Assembly (NCBI GenBank): GCA_900315095.1
Contig: OMXS01000020.1
Span: forward strand, 1-54,500
Length of the DNA stretch: 54,500 nucleotides
Direction: 5' to 3'
DNA from: an uncultured Prevotellaceae bacterium
GTDB lineage: Bacteria; Bacteroidota; Bacteroidia; Bacteroidales; Bacteroidaceae
Shown: piece by piece, positions 7,897 through 16,944 of the stretch
How positions within the stretch are numbered: the first letter of the stretch is position 1
How the letters are laid out: each line of letters starts with the position of its first letter
The notes under the pieces: model-generated
Databases searched by the model: none
What the model was told of the DNA's origin: nothing
What the model saw: the letters and a program-made list of their open reading frames with translations, nothing else
Made by a program: the position numbers and the translations under genes

Positions 7897-7924
7897 AATT
7901 TATAATTGACAATTTATAATTGAC
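7897..7924 (-). repeat. 14 bp tandem duplication just after the lysS stop codon
   Basis: AATTTATAATTGAC occurs twice in perfect tandem (7897-7910, 7911-7924), two bases beyond the end of lysS at 7927 and reaching to the gpsA start. Read on the minus strand it contains TAA in each unit. The period of 14 is not a multiple of three. Confidence 0.9.
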
Positions 7925-7926
7925 AA

Positions 7927-9672
7927 TCAGGCTTGCGCCTTCTCAATCCAGGCGGCTATTTCGTCAACACTCGGCTTCTGCATGTCGAGTTTGTATTTCT
8001 TGACGATGTCGCCAATCTTCTGCTGCAGTCCTTGTGCTTTCTGCTCGCGGATGTCCTGAACGAGGTAGAAGCCTGCCTTGTTGAGCACGGGAATCCACTC
8101 TTCCTGCACTCCCACCTGTGCCCATTCGTCGGCGCTGCTCTTTGGTGCCTTCTTCTCAGGCTTCATCTGCGGGAACAGCATTATCTCGCCGATGGCGAAC
8201 TTGCCTGTCATGAGCATCACGAGTCGGTCGATGCCGATTCCGATGCCGCTTGTTGGCGGCATACCGTATTGCAGGGCGCGGAGGAAGTCGTGGTCGATAA
8301 TCATTGCCTCGTCGTCGCCTTTGGCTGCAAGTTTCATCTGGTCGACGAATCGCTCTTCCTGGTCGATTGGGTCGTTCAGCTCGGAGTATGCGTTGGCGAG
8401 CTCCTTGCCGTTAACCATCAGTTCGAAGCGCTCGGTGAGTCCTGGCTTCGAGCGGTGCATCTTGGTGAGCGGCGACATCTCCACGGGGTAGTCGGTGATG
8501 AATGTGGGCTGGATGAATGTTCCCTCGGCTGTCTCTCCGAATATCTCGTCGATGAGTTTTCCCTTGCCCATTGTCTCGGTGTCCTCGATGCCCAGTTTCT
8601 TTGCTATCTCGCGTATCTCGTCCTCGCTCTTTCCGTTGAGGTCGTATCCGCTCTTCTCCTTGATGGCGTCGAGGATTGGCAGACGGCGGTATGGCGCCTT
8701 GAAGGAGATGATGTTGCCGTCGATTTCCACCTCTGGCTTTCCGTTCACGGCGATGCATATCTCCTCGAGCATCTTCTCGGTGAACGACATCATCCAGTTG
8801 TAGTCCTTATATGAAACGTAGAGTTCCATGCATGTGAACTCTGGGTTGTGTGTCTTGTCCATTCCCTCGTTGCGGAAGTTCTTTCCTATCTCATATACGC
8901 CCTCGAAGCCTCCCACGATGAGTCGCTTCAGATAGAGTTCTGTTGCGATGCGCATGTACATGTCTTGGTTGAGCGCGTTGAAATGGGTGATGAACGGGCG
9001 TGCCGAAGCGCCTCCCGCGATGCTCTGTAGCACGGGTGTCTCCACCTCGGTGTATCCGCTTCGGTCGAGAATGTTGCGCAGGGTGCGTGTAACGATGGCG
9101 CGCTTGAGGAATGTCTCTTTCACTCCCTCGTTCACCACGAGGTCAACATATCGCTGGCGGTAGCGCAACTCTGGGTCGTCGAACTTGTCGTAGGCCACAC
9201 CGTCCTTGTATTTCACTATAGGCAGCGGCTTGAGGCTCTTGCTGAGGAGTGTTATTTCTTGTGCGTGAACTGAGATTTCGCCCATCTGGGTGCGGAACAC
9301 GAAGCCGCGTATTCCGATGAAGTCGCCGATGTCGAGCAGTTTCTTGAAGACAACATTATACATGTCCTTGTTCTCGTCGGGGCAGATGTCGTCGCGGGTG
9401 ACGTACACCTGAATGCGGCCCTTTGAGTCTTGGAGTTCGATGAACGAGGCCTTTCCCATTACACGGCGGCTCATCATTCGTCCTGCGATGCACACCTGTT
9501 GCGGCTCTGCTTCGGTTCCCTCCTCGGGGTCTTTGAAGTTTGCGATGATGTCGGTGCTGAAAGCGTTTGTGGGGTATTCAGCTGCTGGGTATGGGTCGAT
9601 ACCTAAATTCTTCAACTCTTGAAGACTCTGGCGTCTTCCTATTTCTTGTTCACTCAGTTCTAAAACATTCAT
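7927..9672 (-). CDS. lysS: Lysyl-tRNA synthetase, class II
   Basis: Product of 581 aa that charges tRNA-Lys. It has an N-terminal OB-fold anticodon-binding domain (to about residue 170) and a class II core with motif 2 GKNFRNEGMDKTHNPEFTC and motif 3 GIGIGIDRLVMLMTG. A C-terminal extension of about 75 residues follows the core, as in other Bacteroidetes LysS. I place the start at the ATG at 9672: a longer frame is open to 9828, but it would run through the promoter at 9724-9731 and into the next gene. gpsA follows 36 bases later. Confidence 0.96.
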   Translation of the reverse strand: MNVLELSEQEIGRRQSLQELKNLGIDPYPAAEYPTNAFSTDIIANFKDPEEGTEAEPQQVCIAGRMMSRRVMGKASFIELQDSKGRIQVYVTRDDICPDENKDMYNVVFKKLLDIGDFIGIRGFVFRTQMGEISVHAQEITLLSKSLKPLPIVKYKDGVAYDKFDDPELRYRQRYVDLVVNEGVKETFLKRAIVTRTLRNILDRSGYTEVETPVLQSIAGGASARPFITHFNALNQDMYMRIATELYLKRLIVGGFEGVYEIGKNFRNEGMDKTHNPEFTCMELYVSYKDYNWMMSFTEKMLEEICIAVNGKPEVEIDGNIISFKAPYRRLPILDAIKEKSGYDLNGKSEDEIREIAKKLGIEDTETMGKGKLIDEIFGETAEGTFIQPTFITDYPVEMSPLTKMHRSKPGLTERFELMVNGKELANAYSELNDPIDQEERFVDQMKLAAKGDDEAMIIDHDFLRALQYGMPPTSGIGIGIDRLVMLMTGKFAIGEIMLFPQMKPEKKAPKSSADEWAQVGVQEEWIPVLNKAGFYLVQDIREQKAQGLQQKIGDIVKKYKLDMQKPSVDEIAAWIEKAQA

Positions 9673-9723
9673 GACTATGGTTGTTTTTTTATTATGTTTC
9701 TGATTTCTCTTGTATATTTTGTG

Positions 9724-9731
9724 CAAAGGTA
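9724..9731 (-). promoter_or_regulatory. -7 box of lysS
   Basis: TACCTTTG on the minus strand, 51 bases before the lysS ATG at 9672; it decides against the longer start at 9828. Confidence 0.65.
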
Positions 9732-9784
9732 CGAAATAATTCTGAGATAGTGAGTGTTTTTTAGTATTTTTTAGTTGTGGGCGC

Positions 9785-10543
9785 TCAAGAGTTCCTTCTG
9801 AATTCTGCGCAGGTGATGGCTGTGGCAATGGCCACGTTGAGCGAATCGGCGGTTGGCCGGCCTTCGGGATAGTTGGGTATCAGTATCCTGTCGGTCACCA
9901 GTCTCGCCACCTCTTGCGATATTCCTTTGCCTTCGTTTCCCATCACTATTATTGCCTCCTCGGGCAGTTGCTTCGCGTGGATGTTCTCGCCGTCGAGGAA
10001 GGTGCCGTAAACGGGCATCGTCGAGGCGAGGCTTTCAAGAGTCTTCGGGAGGTCGGTGTAGACTATCCTTACCCTTGCTATGCTTCCCATCGTTGCCTGA
10101 ATCACCTTGGGGTTGTATGCGTCGGCCGTATCATGGCTGCAAAGTATCGTCTCTATGCCAAACCAGTCGGCTATGCGTATGATTGTGCCGAGGTTTCCGG
10201 GGTCTTGAACGGAGTCGAGAGCGAGTGTAAGTTTTCCTTTAAGCGCTTTATTGTAATCATTTGATTCGCTGACACTTGGGATTGGGAATACCGCCAGAAT
10301 TTGTTGCGGGTGCTGAAGGAAACTGATGCGTGAAAGTTCGTCTTCGCTTACCGTCTCTACGTCAATGCCCTTGGTGTTGTTCTCGTTAATCCATTGGCTT
10401 GTGGCGATGACCAGTTTTGGGTGCATCACGGCAAGCAGGTCGCCCACCACCTTAGGACCTTCCGCCACGAACGAATTCTCTCTTGTCCTGAACTTCTTCT
10501 GTTCAAGAGAGCGTATCATCTTTATGGTGTTCTTTGTGAGCAT
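9785..10543 (-). CDS. SpoU/TrmH-family RNA 2'-O-methyltransferase (copy 1)
   Basis: Product of 252 aa with an N-terminal substrate-binding segment (FVAEGPKVV) and the SPOUT knot: motif 1 DSVQDPGNLGTIIRIADWFG, motif 2 VMGNEGKGIS and motif 3 SLNVAIATAI. The family methylates ribose in rRNA or tRNA; the target is not predictable. Start chosen at ATG 10543, with a possible upstream codon at 10567. One of three paralogs in this window, the others at 23527 and 25912. Confidence 0.85.
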   Translation of the reverse strand: MLTKNTIKMIRSLEQKKFRTRENSFVAEGPKVVGDLLAVMHPKLVIATSQWINENNTKGIDVETVSEDELSRISFLQHPQQILAVFPIPSVSESNDYNKALKGKLTLALDSVQDPGNLGTIIRIADWFGIETILCSHDTADAYNPKVIQATMGSIARVRIVYTDLPKTLESLASTMPVYGTFLDGENIHAKQLPEEAIIVMGNEGKGISQEVARLVTDRILIPNYPEGRPTADSLNVAIATAITCAEFRRNS

Positions 10544-10598
10544 AAGTGTTATGTGGCGCGTTGGCAACGCACCATACGCGACAAGGGGATTTTAAAGT

Positions 10599-12275
10599 TC
10601 AACGTTTCTCCTTCTTAATCCATCCCAGACGGTGGGTCCTTCCCTTCTTACCGAGAGAGTGAACGGAGTAGAATCCGTAGGGCAGGGTGGAGATGTCTAT
10701 CACGTCAGAATAGTAAGGGCGTGTTGTTACGGGAGTGCCTGCAATCGACTTGAACACCACGAACTCGGCGTCGAGGGTGTTGGGGCGCTTGGGCAGTCGC
10801 ACGCTTCTTCCATCATTGGCGAGAAGATGCGGCGTTTCGCTCTTTGGCTTCACTCCTCCCATTCGGGCAGGCTCACTCTCGTTGCCGAAACGGTCAATGG
10901 CGCACACGGCATAGTTGTAGGGCTTCTGTGTGTCTATTACGAGCGACGTGCCTTTCACGAGTTGCGCTATGAGGTTGCGCACATCGTTGACATCAACCGT
11001 CTCTTCGCGCGAAGCATATACATTATATAGTACGTTGGGGCTCTCGTTTCTGCTCTTTGCCGGGCTCCATGTGAGCCGTTGCTGACCGTTCTCCTCGCTT
11101 ATGCGAAGGTTTGAAGGCGCCGTTGGCGGTGTCTTGTGAAGCCACGCCATTGCCGGCACAAGGGCAGGGTAGCGGTCGAACTCGTTTATGGTGAAGTCGT
11201 ATAGGCCCTTTGTGTTCTCCGTGAAGAAACGGCTGCGGAAATAAGTATGGCCGAGACCTATCTGTCGGAGGTAGTTCATCTGCCTCTGTACGTCTATGAG
11301 TTTCCACTTTCCTTCAGACGGGTGCATGAAGTAGATGCCCAGTCCTGGCGCCATTATCCTGCCGTTGGTGTTCTCTTTCCAGTCGAGTGCGAAAGGATAG
11401 AAGTTGTCGCCTCTGAAGTAAATCATCGGGAACTCGGCGTCCATGAGCCCCTCTTTCATCCATTGCTGAGCGTCTTGAGCCACCGCTGTGCGTGCGTTCC
11501 ATCCCCGGCTGCTGAATCTGCTCAGGTCGTCGTGCTTGCCAACGGGCGAGCAACTGAGCATCACCCACGGTTTTTCTTGTTTTATGGCTGTGTTTATGGC
11601 ACGCACAATCTTTGTGATGTATTCACGGCAACGCGCTCTGTTCGAGGGCATTTTCCAAGCATCGGGGTATCGGATATAGTCGAGATGAATGCCGTCAACA
11701 TCATATTTCCTTACAATCTCGGCGCAGATGCTGGCGATGTAGGGAGCCGTCTCGGGGTTCTCGGGGTCGATGTAGCCGTCGCTTCCAATCTTCTTTAGAA
11801 TGTTGGGATGCTTCTTCCGTAGTTGCTGGGCGGCATAGGAGTTCCACGGACCTATGGGGAGCGTCACCACCCACGAGTGAATCTGCATTCCTCGGGCGTG
11901 GCATTGCTCTATGGCGAATTGCAGAGGGTCGTATCCGGGATTTTTTCCCGGCTGCCCTGTTATGTTCTGGTCCCACGGTTCGATGTCGCTTTTGTAGATT
12001 GTCGAAGCCCTCACGCGCGATTGCATCAGCACGAGGTTGACGCCAGCCTTCTGCAACTTGTCGAGAATATCCGTGAGTTCCTTCTGTTGTCTCTTGATGT
12101 TTTCAGGCGAATTGGCTTTTGTGTCAGGCCAGTCGAGACTTTTCACCGTAGTAAGCCATACTGCTCTCACCTCTCTTTTCGGTGTCTCTCCGAAGTTGAG
12201 GCTTATCTTGTCTTGTGCTTCTGCCGCCAGCGAAAACATAGCGGCTAAAGATAAAATGATTAGATTCTTTTTCAT
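10599..12275 (-). CDS. Secreted glycosyl-hydrolase-like 10 (GHL10/DUF187) protein
   Basis: Product of 558 aa with a Sec signal peptide (MKKNLIILSLAAMFSLAAEAQ, cut after about residue 20). The body begins with REVRAVWLTTVKSLDWP and contains DGIHLDYIRYP, hallmarks of the GHL10 TIM-barrel family (YngK-like), with likely acidic catalytic residues in that strand. A fibronectin-like segment follows at about 385-480 (PPTAPSNLRI). The family is thought to act on cell-wall or other glycans; the true substrate is unknown. ATG at 12275 is chosen because an upstream TTG lies inside the promoter box at 12285-12292. Confidence 0.85.
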   Translation of the reverse strand: MKKNLIILSLAAMFSLAAEAQDKISLNFGETPKREVRAVWLTTVKSLDWPDTKANSPENIKRQQKELTDILDKLQKAGVNLVLMQSRVRASTIYKSDIEPWDQNITGQPGKNPGYDPLQFAIEQCHARGMQIHSWVVTLPIGPWNSYAAQQLRKKHPNILKKIGSDGYIDPENPETAPYIASICAEIVRKYDVDGIHLDYIRYPDAWKMPSNRARCREYITKIVRAINTAIKQEKPWVMLSCSPVGKHDDLSRFSSRGWNARTAVAQDAQQWMKEGLMDAEFPMIYFRGDNFYPFALDWKENTNGRIMAPGLGIYFMHPSEGKWKLIDVQRQMNYLRQIGLGHTYFRSRFFTENTKGLYDFTINEFDRYPALVPAMAWLHKTPPTAPSNLRISEENGQQRLTWSPAKSRNESPNVLYNVYASREETVDVNDVRNLIAQLVKGTSLVIDTQKPYNYAVCAIDRFGNESEPARMGGVKPKSETPHLLANDGRSVRLPKRPNTLDAEFVVFKSIAGTPVTTRPYYSDVIDISTLPYGFYSVHSLGKKGRTHRLGWIKKEKR

Positions 12276-12284
12276 ATTCGCTTG

Positions 12285-12292
12285 CAAAGATA
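12285..12292 (-). promoter_or_regulatory. -7 box of the GHL10 gene
   Basis: TATCTTTG on the minus strand, only 9 bases before the ATG, so the mRNA leader would be a few bases at most. Confidence 0.6.
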
Positions 12293-12311
12293 ATTATATT
12301 TTCGGCAATCC

Positions 12312-12342
12312 TTTGCATCTTTGATAAAAAATCGTATCTTTG
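12312..12342 (+). promoter_or_regulatory. Promoter of cstA (TTTG-N19-TATCTTTG)
   Basis: TTTG at 12312-12315 and TATCTTTG at 12335-12342 with exactly 19 bases between; leader of about 27 bases to the ATG at 12375. Confidence 0.8.
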
Positions 12343-12374
12343 CACTCAGTTTTAATTAAAATATATAACCCAAA

Positions 12375-13814
12375 ATGGTAACATTCATCGTTAGCCTCTT
12401 AGCACTTGTGCTTGGCTATGTGTTCTATGGAAAGTTGGTTGAGAAGATTTTCTCGCCCGACGACCGCAAGACTCCTGCCGTAAGGATAAACGACGGAGTC
12501 GACTTCATTGTGCTTCCCAGCTGGAAGGTATTCATGATTCAGTTTCTGAACATCGCCGGCACCGGACCTATCTTCGGAGCCATTATGGGAGCGAAGTTCG
12601 GCCCTTCTGCCTATTTGTGGATTGTGCTCGGATGTATCTTTGCCGGAGCCGTTCACGACTATCTCTCGGGAATGCTTTCGATGCGCCACGATGGTGCGGG
12701 GCAGCCAGAACTCATAGGACATTATCTCGGTCAGGGCACCAAGCGCGTGATGCTTGTCTTTAGTGTATTCCTGCTGATGATGGTTGGAGCCGTTTTTGTT
12801 TATTCGCCTGCTTTGATTCTTGGCGACATCTGTGGCGAAGGTCTCACCTGGGTTTACATCTGGTGCGGCATAATCTTCGTTTATTACATCATCGCCACGA
12901 TGCTCCCTATCGATAAAATTATAGGCAAGATATACCCGTTGTTTGCCATTTCCATGATTTTCATGGCGCTGGCTCTCATGGCGGTGCTCTTCGTTAAGTG
13001 GCCGTCGCTTCCCGAACTTTCCGACGGAATTTACGGCGAAGGGTTCAAGTCGCCCATTTTCCCAGCCCTCTTCATCACTATCGCCTGTGGCGCCATAAGT
13101 GGTTTCCACGCTACACAGACACCGTTGATGGCGCGTTGTGTGAAGAGTGAGCGCCTGGGTCGCCCGATGTTCTACGGAGCGATGATTACCGAGGGTATCG
13201 TTGCCTTGATATGGGCTACCGTATCGATGTATTTCTTCTACGGAGGAGCCGCTCAGGAACTTGGCGCATCGCTCTCGCTTCAGGCTCCCGAGGTGGTTAC
13301 CACCGTCAGTCAAGGCTGGCTGGGAACTTTTGGCGGCATTCTGGCTCTTCTTGGTGTTGTGGCCGCCCCGATCACCAGCGGCGATACGGCTTTGCGCTCG
13401 GCACGTCTTATCATCGCTGAGTTCCTGCATCTTGACCAGAAGAGTTACATGAAGCGCATATACATTTGTATCCCGCTCTTCGGAGCCACGCTTGCCCTGC
13501 TCTTCTTCAATATCGAGAACCCCGACGGATTCAACGTTATATGGAGTTATTTCGGATGGGCCAACCAGACGCTTGCCGTGTTCACGCTATGGGCGATAAC
13601 CGTTTATCTGGTAAGGCAGAAGAAACCTTGGATTATAACCATGCTTCCGGCGCTTTTCATGACCGTTGTTTGCTCGTCGTTCATCATGATTTCGCCTAAT
13701 GCTTTCGGATTCGACATGAGTGTAGGCTATGCTGTCGGCGGAGCCGCCCTCATCGTCTCTCTGGCTTGGTTCTTCGTCTGGAAGAGCAAGGAGAGCAAAA
13801 GAACAGACATATAA
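12375..13814 (+). CDS. cstA: CstA-family carbon starvation transporter
   Basis: Inner-membrane protein of 479 aa with about a dozen hydrophobic helices. It begins with the CstA pattern (LGYVFYGKLVEKIF, then FGAIMGAKFGPSAYLWIVLG) and has GFHATQTPLMARCV and GDTALRSARLIIAEF in the core. E. coli relatives CstA and BtsT import peptides or pyruvate; this is the shorter (~480 aa) form common in anaerobes, so the substrate is uncertain. Divergent from the GHL10 gene, with separate promoters in the 99-base gap. Confidence 0.9.
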   Translation: MVTFIVSLLALVLGYVFYGKLVEKIFSPDDRKTPAVRINDGVDFIVLPSWKVFMIQFLNIAGTGPIFGAIMGAKFGPSAYLWIVLGCIFAGAVHDYLSGMLSMRHDGAGQPELIGHYLGQGTKRVMLVFSVFLLMMVGAVFVYSPALILGDICGEGLTWVYIWCGIIFVYYIIATMLPIDKIIGKIYPLFAISMIFMALALMAVLFVKWPSLPELSDGIYGEGFKSPIFPALFITIACGAISGFHATQTPLMARCVKSERLGRPMFYGAMITEGIVALIWATVSMYFFYGGAAQELGASLSLQAPEVVTTVSQGWLGTFGGILALLGVVAAPITSGDTALRSARLIIAEFLHLDQKSYMKRIYICIPLFGATLALLFFNIENPDGFNVIWSYFGWANQTLAVFTLWAITVYLVRQKKPWIITMLPALFMTVVCSSFIMISPNAFGFDMSVGYAVGGAALIVSLAWFFVWKSKESKRTDI

Positions 13815-13842
13815 TTTATTAATAATTAAAATAAGAAATGCT

Positions 13843-14337
13843 ATGAAGAAAATTGCAATGTTCATCATCGCTCTTGCGATGTCAATCACAGCCAACGCTC
13901 AGTTTGAGCAGGGTAAAGTCTATATTGGTGCTTCGCTTACTGGCGTTGACCTCAGTTATAGCGGTTCAGAGAAGTTCCACCTCGGAGTGGAGGCTACTGG
14001 CGGCTATTTCATCATGGACAACATCATGCTTAAGGCAAGTGCCGGAGTCAACTATTCAGGAAAAGATGATGCTCCAACCGACTTCACTCTCGGTTTGGGC
14101 GGCCGCTACTATATCCTCCAGAACGGATTGTTCCTCGGAGCAAATGCGAAGTTGATTCATTCTAACCACAACTACAACGACATTATGCCTGAAGTAGAGG
14201 TTGGCTATGCGTTCTTCTTGAGCCGTACCGTGACTATCGAGCCTTCGATATATTACGACCAGTCGTTCCGCAAGCACTCCGATTATAGCAAGTTCGGCGC
14301 TCGCGTTGGTATTGGAGTATATCTCTTCAAGGACTAA
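13843..14337 (+). CDS. Outer-membrane beta-barrel protein (porin-like)
   Basis: Product of 164 aa with a signal peptide (MKKIAMFIIALAMSITANAQ) and alternating beta strands ending in an aromatic-rich terminal strand (RVGIGVYLFKD), typical of small OMP_b-brl barrels of Bacteroidetes. Function unknown. The frame is open back into cstA, but the signal peptide fixes the start at ATG 13843, 28 bases after cstA, so the two may share a transcript. Confidence 0.8.
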   Translation: MKKIAMFIIALAMSITANAQFEQGKVYIGASLTGVDLSYSGSEKFHLGVEATGGYFIMDNIMLKASAGVNYSGKDDAPTDFTLGLGGRYYILQNGLFLGANAKLIHSNHNYNDIMPEVEVGYAFFLSRTVTIEPSIYYDQSFRKHSDYSKFGARVGIGVYLFKD

Positions 14338-14374
14338 AGACGTCTTTTCGAGGTGTGAAAGATGCCCTTTCGTG

Positions 14375-14418
14375 ATGTCAGAGATGGTCTTTGACAATGT
14401 CAGAGATGGTCTTTGACA
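14375..14418 (+). repeat. Perfect 22 bp tandem duplication
   Basis: ATGTCAGAGATGGTCTTTGA plus CA occurs at 14375-14396 and 14397-14418. It lies 38 bases after the stop of the barrel gene and is framed by TTTCGAGG (14346-14353) and CCTCGAAA (14441-14448), perfect complements that could close a hairpin around it. Confidence 0.85.
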
Positions 14419-14476
14419 ATGCGAAAGACGGCTTTTCGCCCCTCGAAACATATACTAACCATAAATCATAACAACT

Positions 14477-15325
14477 ATGTTATCAGTTGAAGAATTAGAA
14501 GACAGGCTTATCGACCTCGCTTTCGCGGAAGATATAGGCGACGGTGACCATACCACTCTTTGCTGCATTCCCGAGGACGCAATGGGAAAGAGCAAGCTGC
14601 TCATCAAGGAAGACGGAATACTTGCTGGCGTGGAAGTGGCTAAGAAAGTGTTTGCACGCTTCGACCCCACTATGGAGGTGGAGGTGTTTATGGGTGACGG
14701 CTCGAGAGTGAAGAAAGGCGACGTTGCTATGATTGTTACAGGCAAGATACGCTCTCTTCTGCAGACGGAGCGCCTCATGCTCAACATCATGCAGAGAATG
14801 AGCGGAATAGCGACGATGACCGACCGCTATGTGGAGCGTCTGAAGGGTACAAAGACTCATGTGCTCGACACCCGCAAGACTACTCCAGGCATGCGCATGC
14901 TTGAGAAGCAGGCGGTGAAGATTGGCGGCGGCGTTAACCATCGCATCGGTCTTTTCGACATGATTCTGCTCAAGGACAACCACGTGGATTTCTCTGGCGG
15001 CATAAAGAATGCAATCACCCGTTGCCACAAGTATCTTGAGGAGAAAGGACTGAACCTGAAGATTGAGATTGAGGTGCGCTCCTTCGACGAGATTCGTCAG
15101 GTGATGGAGTGCGGCGGCGTTGACCGCATCATGCTCGACAACTTCAGCGTTGAGGACACCCGCAAGGCCGTTGAAATGATTGGCGGCAAGTATGAGACAG
15201 AATCGAGCGGCGGAATAACCTTCGACACCATTCGCGACTATGCCGAGTGCGGAGTAGATTTCGTGTCTGTAGGTGCGCTCACCCATTCTGTCAAAGGACT
15301 TGACATGAGTTTCAAGGCATGCTGA
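14477..15325 (+). CDS. nadC: Nicotinate-nucleotide diphosphorylase (carboxylating)
   Basis: Product of 282 aa that converts quinolinate and PRPP to nicotinate mononucleotide in NAD synthesis. Visible family blocks are DIGDGDHTT (residues 20-28), HVLDTRKTTPGMR and GGGVNHRIGLFDMILLKDNH, carrying PRPP and quinolinate binding residues, and EIEVRSFDE. Length is standard. nadA and nadB are not in the window. The stop overlaps the next gene by seven bases. Confidence 0.95.
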   Translation: MLSVEELEDRLIDLAFAEDIGDGDHTTLCCIPEDAMGKSKLLIKEDGILAGVEVAKKVFARFDPTMEVEVFMGDGSRVKKGDVAMIVTGKIRSLLQTERLMLNIMQRMSGIATMTDRYVERLKGTKTHVLDTRKTTPGMRMLEKQAVKIGGGVNHRIGLFDMILLKDNHVDFSGGIKNAITRCHKYLEEKGLNLKIEIEVRSFDEIRQVMECGGVDRIMLDNFSVEDTRKAVEMIGGKYETESSGGITFDTIRDYAECGVDFVSVGALTHSVKGLDMSFKAC

Positions 15326-16941
15326 CATCATTATTGCTTAGTGCCCTTCTGAGTTTTTCTTCGCCTGTTCATCATGAACTGTCGCTGGCGGGAAACTTCG
15401 GCGAACCGCGTCCGAATCATTTCCATGCTGGTTGCGACGTCAAGACGGAGCAGGTGGAGGGGAAACCTATATTCTCTATAGCCGACGGTTATATCAGCCG
15501 AGTGACGGTGGGAGTGTCTGGCTTCGGCAATGCCGTTTATGTGAGACATCCCAACGGTTACACCAGCGTGTATTGCCACTTGCAGCGCTTCACGCCTCAG
15601 GTAGCGGCAATGGTGAAGATATGGCAGTATGAGCACGAGCAATATGTGGCAGATGTGGAGTTCCAACCAACTGACTTCCCCGTTTCTGAAGGCCAACTGA
15701 TAGCCGTTAGCGGGAACACGGGGGCAAGCACGGCGCCCCATCTTCATCTCGAGGTTCATGACACGCGCACTTGGGATGTGCTCGACCCGCTTGACTTCAT
15801 AGGCAAGTATGTCAAAGACACCACCGCTCCCACGGCAGATGCCATCATGGCGATGCCCGTTGACGGCGAGGGCTCTTTCTGTGGCAAGTCTTACAAGCAA
15901 CGTTTCGCCCTCTCGGAGAACATGACCGAGATGAACGCATGGGGAAAGGTGGGCTTCGCTCTTCATGCCGAGGACAAGATGGAAGGCAGTTGGAACCGCT
16001 TCGGAATACGTTACACCACGCTTATCGTTGACGGCGACACCGTGTTCAGCAGTAATGTCAACCGCATTCCCGTTGCCAGCCACCGCATGGTGAACTCATG
16101 GGGCGACTACGACTATTACATGGAGAACCACGTGTGGTTCATGAAGTCGTTCATCGACCCAGGAAACTCCCTGCCCGTAATCTCTGCCAACGACCAGCTT
16201 GGCATCATAACGTTCAACGAGGAACGGCCATATAATATAAGGTATGTTCTCCGAGATTATTTCGGCAACACAACCGAGTATTCCTTTGTGGTCAACGGAA
16301 AACGGCAAGACATCGAACCTCGGAAAGAAACGGGCGCCTACATGCTGAGTTACGACAAAGATAATGACATCAACCTTCAGAACATGCGCCTTCATCTAAA
16401 GAAGGGATTGCTGCCTATGAATATGGGCATCACTCCTCAGATTGCCGCATGTCATGAAGGAATCTCCGATGCTTATTCCTTCCGTGATGCTCTCACGCCT
16501 TTGTTCGACTGGGGCGAGATAAGCCTTAAGGTTCTTTCGCCTGTCGAGAATCCCGACAAGTTGTATATCGTATGTCATGACACCTACGACCGTTATCAAG
16601 AAGGAGAATATAAGGACGGATGGGTGAAGGGACGTTTGCGTGACTTGGGACTTAGTTATGAAGTGGCTTACGACGACAATCCTCCCGAGGTTGACTTGGA
16701 GTCGGCATCAGCAGGTGTGTTGAGGCTTAATGTCTATGACTCAAAGAGCGGGCTCTCGTCGTTCAAGGCTTATGTTGACGGCAAGTTCGTGCTTTTCGAG
16801 GACGTTCCGAAGTCAACCGTTAAGGTGTGTCATCTTTCTCAAACACCATTGAAGCGGACAGGCGCAACGCGGACTCTTACCGTTTATGCCAAGGACAACC
16901 GCAACAACTCTATTCAAAAGAACATGCATTTTGATTATTAA
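15319..16941 (+). CDS. Secreted M23-family peptidase
   Basis: Product of 540 aa with a short signal peptide. The LytM-type zinc site is visible: His36 and Asp40 in HFHAGCD (34-40), and HLH at 141-143 in APHLHLEVHD. M23 enzymes cut peptide crosslinks in peptidoglycan; Bacteroidetes members of this length carry an uncharacterised beta-rich C-terminal half (residues 160-540), probably periplasmic. It overlaps nadC by seven bases, so translation is probably coupled, and the C69 dipeptidase starts three bases later. Confidence 0.88.
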   Translation: MLTSLLLSALLSFSSPVHHELSLAGNFGEPRPNHFHAGCDVKTEQVEGKPIFSIADGYISRVTVGVSGFGNAVYVRHPNGYTSVYCHLQRFTPQVAAMVKIWQYEHEQYVADVEFQPTDFPVSEGQLIAVSGNTGASTAPHLHLEVHDTRTWDVLDPLDFIGKYVKDTTAPTADAIMAMPVDGEGSFCGKSYKQRFALSENMTEMNAWGKVGFALHAEDKMEGSWNRFGIRYTTLIVDGDTVFSSNVNRIPVASHRMVNSWGDYDYYMENHVWFMKSFIDPGNSLPVISANDQLGIITFNEERPYNIRYVLRDYFGNTTEYSFVVNGKRQDIEPRKETGAYMLSYDKDNDINLQNMRLHLKKGLLPMNMGITPQIAACHEGISDAYSFRDALTPLFDWGEISLKVLSPVENPDKLYIVCHDTYDRYQEGEYKDGWVKGRLRDLGLSYEVAYDDNPPEVDLESASAGVLRLNVYDSKSGLSSFKAYVDGKFVLFEDVPKSTVKVCHLSQTPLKRTGATRTLTVYAKDNRNNSIQKNMHFDY

Positions 16942-16944
16942 TAT

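Noticed and set aside
9673-9828. N-terminal extension of lysS
   Set aside because: It would cover the lysS promoter and overlap the next gene; the translated extension is unlike LysS proteins.
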